9,046 nucleotides of DNA, from positions 1 through 9,046 of the forward strand of contig CAKRWZ010000072.1 in NCBI GenBank assembly GCA_934418295.1. The letters run 5' to 3'. The notes beneath the pieces were generated by a model. It was not told the origin of the DNA and made no database searches. It worked only from the letters and a program-made list of their open reading frames with translations. The DNA comes from an uncultured Mediterraneibacter sp. (GTDB taxonomy: Bacteria > Bacillota > Clostridia > Lachnospirales > Lachnospiraceae). The translations under genes were made by a program, and so were the position numbers. Below are positions 6,568 through 9,046 of this stretch, one piece after another (the stretch's first letter is position 1; each line of letters begins with the position of its first letter).

Positions 6568-7713
6568 ATGGTAAACAGAATTAACTTAAATCAGACATCA
6601 TTTCACGGAGCGGGGGCAATCGCAGAAATTGCAAATGAGGCAGTACTTCGCGGTTACAAAAAAGCATTGGTATGTTCAGATCTGGATCTGATCAAATTTC
6701 ATGTGACAGACAAAGTGACAGATGTGTTGGAAAAAGCCGGTCTTGCTTATGAAATTTATTCAGACATCAAACCGAATCCGACTATCGAAAACGTACAGAA
6801 TGGTGTAGCAGCATTTAAAGCAGCCGGAGCAGATTACATTATCGCTATCGGAGGCGGTTCTTCCATGGATACAGCAAAAGCGATTGCGATCATCATTGCA
6901 AATCCGGAGTTCGAGGATGTAAGAAGCCTGGAAGGCTTATCTGAGACAAAAAATCCGTGCATGCCAATCATTGCAGTGCCGACAACTGCAGGAACAGCAG
7001 CAGAGGTTACGATCAACTATGTAATCACGGATGTAGAGAGAAAGCGCAAATTCGTATGTGTGGATCCACACGATATGCCGGTGATCGCTGTTGTAGATCC
7101 GGAGATGATGTCCTCCATGCCAAAGGGTCTGACTGCTTCTACAGGAATGGATGCTTTGACACACGCTATCGAAGGTTATACAACAAAGGCCGCATGGGAA
7201 ATGACGGATATGTTCCATCTGAAAGCTATTGAGCTGATCTCCAAATCTCTGAGAGGCGCTGTTGCCAACGAAAAAGAAGGACGCGAAGGAATGGCACTCG
7301 GCCAGTATATCGCAGGAATGGGATTCTCCAACGTGGGTCTTGGAATCGCACATTCTATGGCACATACACTGGGCGCTGTCTATGACACACCGCATGGTGT
7401 TGCCTGCGCAATGATGCTTCCGATCGTAATGGAGTACAATGCAGATTGCACAGGAGAGAAATATAGAGAGATCGCAAGAGCTATGGGAGTAGAAGGCGTA
7501 GATGAGATGTCTCAGGAAGAATACAGAAAGGCAGCAGTTGACGCAGTTTGTAAACTGTCTGTAGATGTAGGAATCCCGACCAAGCTGGAAGCTCTGAAAG
7601 AAGAAGATCTTCAGTTCCTGGCTGAGTCTGCACATGCAGATGCCTGCGCACCTGGAAATCCGAAAGATATCGATGTAGAAGGATTCAAAGATCTCTTCCG
7701 TAAAATCATGTAA
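6568..7713 (+). CDS. fucO: Lactaldehyde reductase / 1,2-propanediol oxidoreductase (iron-containing alcohol dehydrogenase)
   Basis: FucO reduces L-lactaldehyde, from L-fucose or L-rhamnose breakdown, to (S)-1,2-propanediol with NADH, regenerating NAD+ in anaerobic fermentation. The 381-residue protein aligns by eye along its full length with E. coli FucO (about 382 residues), with long shared runs such as PTTAGTAAEVTINYVITD and KFVCVDPHD. It has the nucleotide-binding GGGSSMD (95-101) and the metal ligands Asp195, His199, His262 and His276, all present. ATG 6568 is chosen because AAAGGAGAG lies 9 bases upstream; the frame is open back to 6421 but that stretch is regulatory and basic in composition. 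Codon choice is more even and restrained than in neighbours, as in highly expressed genes. No aldolase or kinase of fucose use adjoins it. Broader use on glycolaldehyde or propanediol is possible. Confidence 0.95.
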   Translation: MVNRINLNQTSFHGAGAIAEIANEAVLRGYKKALVCSDLDLIKFHVTDKVTDVLEKAGLAYEIYSDIKPNPTIENVQNGVAAFKAAGADYIIAIGGGSSMDTAKAIAIIIANPEFEDVRSLEGLSETKNPCMPIIAVPTTAGTAAEVTINYVITDVERKRKFVCVDPHDMPVIAVVDPEMMSSMPKGLTASTGMDALTHAIEGYTTKAAWEMTDMFHLKAIELISKSLRGAVANEKEGREGMALGQYIAGMGFSNVGLGIAHSMAHTLGAVYDTPHGVACAMMLPIVMEYNADCTGEKYREIARAMGVEGVDEMSQEEYRKAAVDAVCKLSVDVGIPTKLEALKEEDLQFLAESAHADACAPGNPKDIDVEGFKDLFRKIM

Positions 7714-7741
7714 TAGATTTACAGAGGTTAAATTTACACGG

Positions 7742-7771
7742 TTGACAGATGCTTTTTCCCGGTGTTATAAT
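7742..7771 (+). promoter_or_regulatory. Consensus sigma-A promoter of the trp operon
   Basis: TTGACA (7742-7747) and TATAAT (7766-7771) are both perfect, 18 bp apart, with an extended TGn element (TGT, 7763-7765). Transcription should begin near 7778. A constitutive strong promoter fits control by the T-box attenuator downstream. It starts only 28 bp after the fucO stop, with no terminator visible between. Confidence 0.9.
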
Positions 7772-7805
7772 ACCAAAAACTTAAAACTAACAAGTTAATA
7801 CTTCA

Positions 7806-8078
7806 AACCGTTGAAGCGGAGATAACGGCAATGATGCCTGTACAGAGAGACCGGGATGCTGAGAACCGGGAGAGAAACAAGTTGTCAAATGGACCGCGGA
7901 GGGCGCAGTCAAATGTGGAGATCCACAGAGTATTCTGCGACGTCAGGCATACGTCAGTTGCCGGAGATATGTTGGTATCTTGCTAAGCGCGTGGGAAAGA
8001 CCCATGAATTCGAGGTGGCACCGCGGATAAAACGTTTTTATTCGTCCTTGACAGATCATTCTGTCAAGGACGTTTTTT
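7806..8078 (+). promoter_or_regulatory. T-box riboswitch leader, tRNA-Trp specific
   Basis: The leader senses uncharged tRNA-Trp and lets transcription continue into trpE when tryptophan is scarce. Stem I shows the AGAGAG apical element (7844-7849), the distal loop enclosed by CCGG (7851-7854) and CCGG (7866-7869), and the specifier in CAAATGGA, with UGG (Trp) at 7890-7892. Further hairpins follow, such as TGTGG/CCACA (7914-7927), GACGT/ACGTC (7939-7955) and GTGGG/CCCAT (7991-8005). The T-box, GAGGTGGCACCGCGG, is at 8012-8026; its bulge UGGC (8016-8019) can pair with a GCCA acceptor end, matching the G discriminator base of tRNA-Trp. The antiterminator would pair GAGG (8012-8015) with CCTT (8046-8049) and GCG (8023-8025) with CGT (8043-8045), exclusive with the terminator. 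Specifier, acceptor match and downstream gene agree. Confidence 0.95.
8043..8078 (+). terminator. T-box intrinsic terminator
   Basis: CGTCCTTGACAG and CTGTCAAGGACG form a perfect 12-bp stem around an ATCATT loop, followed directly by TTTTTT (8073-8078). Its 5' arm is the strand that the T-box antiterminator would take up, so the two structures exclude each other. Confidence 0.93.
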
Positions 8079-8140
8079 GTTGTCGTAATGAGGAAAATGG
8101 ACACGATGCTTGCATCAGTGGACATTTGACGAATACGTAT

Positions 8141-8173
8141 CAGGGCAAGGTTTGCGAAGCAAAGCTTGCTCTG
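8141..8173 (+). repeat. Hairpin repeat, unit 1
   Basis: CAGGGCAAG (8141-8149) pairs with CTTGCTCTG (8165-8173) with one G-U pair; after a G/G mismatch, TTTGC (8151-8155) pairs with GCAAA (8159-8163) around GAA. The inner GCGAAGC is known as an unusually stable small hairpin. No T-run follows, so it is not a terminator. It is about 90% identical to unit 2, which starts 66 bp downstream. Confidence 0.8.
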
Positions 8174-8204
8174 GCAGCGAATTATACGACGAGGACGACC
8201 GCTA

Positions 8205-8240
8205 ATCAGAGCAGGTTCGCGAAGCGAAGCTTGCTCTGAT
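8205..8240 (+). repeat. Hairpin repeat, unit 2
   Basis: ATCAGAGCA (8205-8213) pairs with TGCTCTGAT (8232-8240); inside, TTCGC (8216-8220) pairs with GCGAA (8224-8228) around GAA. Compared with unit 1 the left arm lacks one A, and the inner stem has a C-G pair where unit 1 has T-A, so both sides changed together. It ends 50 bp before trpE. No T-run follows. Confidence 0.8.
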
Positions 8241-8290
8241 ATCTGATGATGATCCGCGAGACAGCAGCACAGGAAAAGGAGGACGCGAGG

Positions 8291-9046
8291 ATGAAGATTT
8301 TTCCGGAACGAGAGGAAATCAAACGGATAGCAGCGCTGGGGCAATACAAGGTATTGCCGGTGAGTTGTGAGATTTTGGCAGATATCTGTACCCCCATTGA
8401 GGCCATGCAGATTTTAAAAAATGTATCGACACATTGTTATATGCTGGAATCGGCCCAGCAGGACGAGAAGTGGGGGCGTTACACCTTTCTGGGATTTGAT
8501 CCGAAGATGGAGATCACCTGTGTAAACGGTGAAATGCAGGCGGGAAATGTACGGATCAAAACGGAGGATCCTTCCGCTGTGCTGAGGCAGATTTTGGAAG
8601 ATTATAAAAGTCCACGTTTCGATTATCTGCCTTCCTTTACCGGCGGGTTGGTGGGATATTTTTCGTATGATTATCTGGGCTACAGTGAGCCGACGGTCCG
8701 AACGGAGGCGGAGGATACAGAAGAGTTTAAAGATATAGATCTGATGTTGTTTGATAAAGTGATTGCCTTTGACAATTTTCGGCAGAAGATTATTTTGATC
8801 GTGAATATGTCGCTGGAAGACGCGGAGGTCGGCTACAACAAAGCAGTGCGGGAGCTGGAGCAGCTGCGGAATCTGCTCTATAAAGGAGAGCGCAAACGAG
8901 AGCCGGGCGGACATTTGCAAGGCGAAGCGACACCGCTTTTCAGCAAAGAAACCTATTGTGAAATGGTGGAGAAAGCCAGACATTATATTCGGGAAGGGGA
9001 CATTTTCCAGATTGTACTTTCCAATCGACTCAGCGCTCCTTTTAAA
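8291..9046 (+). CDS. trpE: Anthranilate synthase component I (5' part, cut by window end)
   Basis: TrpE turns chorismate into anthranilate, the first step of tryptophan synthesis, using ammonia supplied by the TrpG glutaminase subunit. The first 252 codons are present; full TrpE proteins are about 490-520 residues, so the chorismate-binding catalytic half is mostly outside. Visible are the N-terminal regulatory part with the tryptophan feedback motif MLES (51-54) and WGRYTFLGFD (61-70), FTGGLVGYFSYDYLGY (the GGLVGY region), and, near the window end, REGDIFQIVLSNR, the start of the conserved catalytic domain. The ATG has AAAGGAGG 8 bases upstream. The complete feedback motif suggests allosteric inhibition by tryptophan on top of T-box control. 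Downstream trp genes are expected but not seen. Confidence 0.95.
   Translation, partial: MKIFPEREEIKRIAALGQYKVLPVSCEILADICTPIEAMQILKNVSTHCYMLESAQQDEKWGRYTFLGFDPKMEITCVNGEMQAGNVRIKTEDPSAVLRQILEDYKSPRFDYLPSFTGGLVGYFSYDYLGYSEPTVRTEAEDTEEFKDIDLMLFDKVIAFDNFRQKIILIVNMSLEDAEVGYNKAVRELEQLRNLLYKGERKREPGGHLQGEATPLFSKETYCEMVEKARHYIREGDIFQIVLSNRLSAPFK

Larger units (their letters stand above)
8079..8290 (+). other. Leader spacer between T-box terminator and trpE
   Basis: This 212-nt stretch is transcribed into the trpE message when the terminator is bypassed. It has no convincing gene. It holds a small palindrome GATGC-TT-GCATC (8105-8116) flanked by direct TGGACA repeats (8098-8103, 8119-8124), two related hairpin repeats described separately, and the trpE ribosome binding site AAAGGAGG (8275-8282). 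In most T-box operons the first gene follows the terminator more closely. Confidence 0.7.

Noticed and set aside
8088..8129. Short leader peptide (14 codons, from ATG 8088) before trpE
   Set aside because: It has no Trp codon and no ribosome binding site, so it is not a classical trp attenuator peptide.
7856..8239. 127-codon open frame on + strand
   Set aside because: It lies across the T-box leader, its terminator and the hairpin repeats; the RNA structure explains this DNA better.
8141..8240. CRISPR array
   Set aside because: Only two units, both palindromic, with one short interval and no cas genes.
8141..8290. TRAP binding region
   Set aside because: There is no regular run of GAG/UAG triplets spaced by two or three bases.
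8908..8933. Third copy of the hairpin repeat inside trpE (GCAAGGCGAAGCGA)
   Set aside because: Only short words are shared, the stem arms are missing, and the reading frame is normal there; probably chance.

Overview
The window looks like chromosomal DNA from a low-to-moderate GC Firmicute of the gut type, most probably a Lachnospiraceae-like Clostridium relative. Pointers are the AGGAGG-type ribosome binding sites before nearly every gene, a Bce-type antimicrobial peptide resistance module, a T-box leader, a short zinc-ribbon/membrane protein and a FucO-type alcohol dehydrogenase. The species assignment is inference; no rRNA or marker gene is present.

Region 1 (1-4006, + strand) is a Bce-type peptide-sensing and resistance module: the 3' end of an OmpR-family response regulator, an intramembrane-sensing histidine kinase overlapping it by ATGA, then after 133 bp an ABC ATPase and a 10-TM permease with a large extracellular domain. 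The 133-bp gap holds a perfect CTTACA-N4-TGTAAG inverted repeat that fits the known binding motif of BceR-like regulators, plus a TATAAT box. This suggests the usual circuit in which the transporter senses the peptide, signals the kinase, and the regulator switches on the transporter genes. A 12-bp hairpin closes the region.

Region 2 (4083-4847) has a convergent minus-strand XRE-type regulator and a roughly 420-bp A-rich gap with no convincing gene. Region 3 (4848-6356, + strand) is a two-gene unit: a zinc-ribbon, single-TM protein with an extracytoplasmic C-terminal domain, and a TetR-family regulator 15 bp downstream.

Region 4 (6357-7713) is fucO (lactaldehyde/1,2-propanediol oxidoreductase) behind a leader region carrying an array of about five GTTACA half-sites at roughly 16-bp spacing, next to an extended -10 promoter. 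The regulator is unknown; the adjacent TetR protein is the obvious candidate.

Region 5 (7714-9046) is the start of a tryptophan biosynthesis operon: a promoter with perfect -35 and -10 hexamers, a complete T-box riboswitch with UGG specifier and UGGC acceptor-binding bulge (tRNA-Trp), its intrinsic terminator, then a 211-nt spacer with two related hairpins that differ by a compensatory base-pair change, and the first 252 codons of trpE, cut by the window end.
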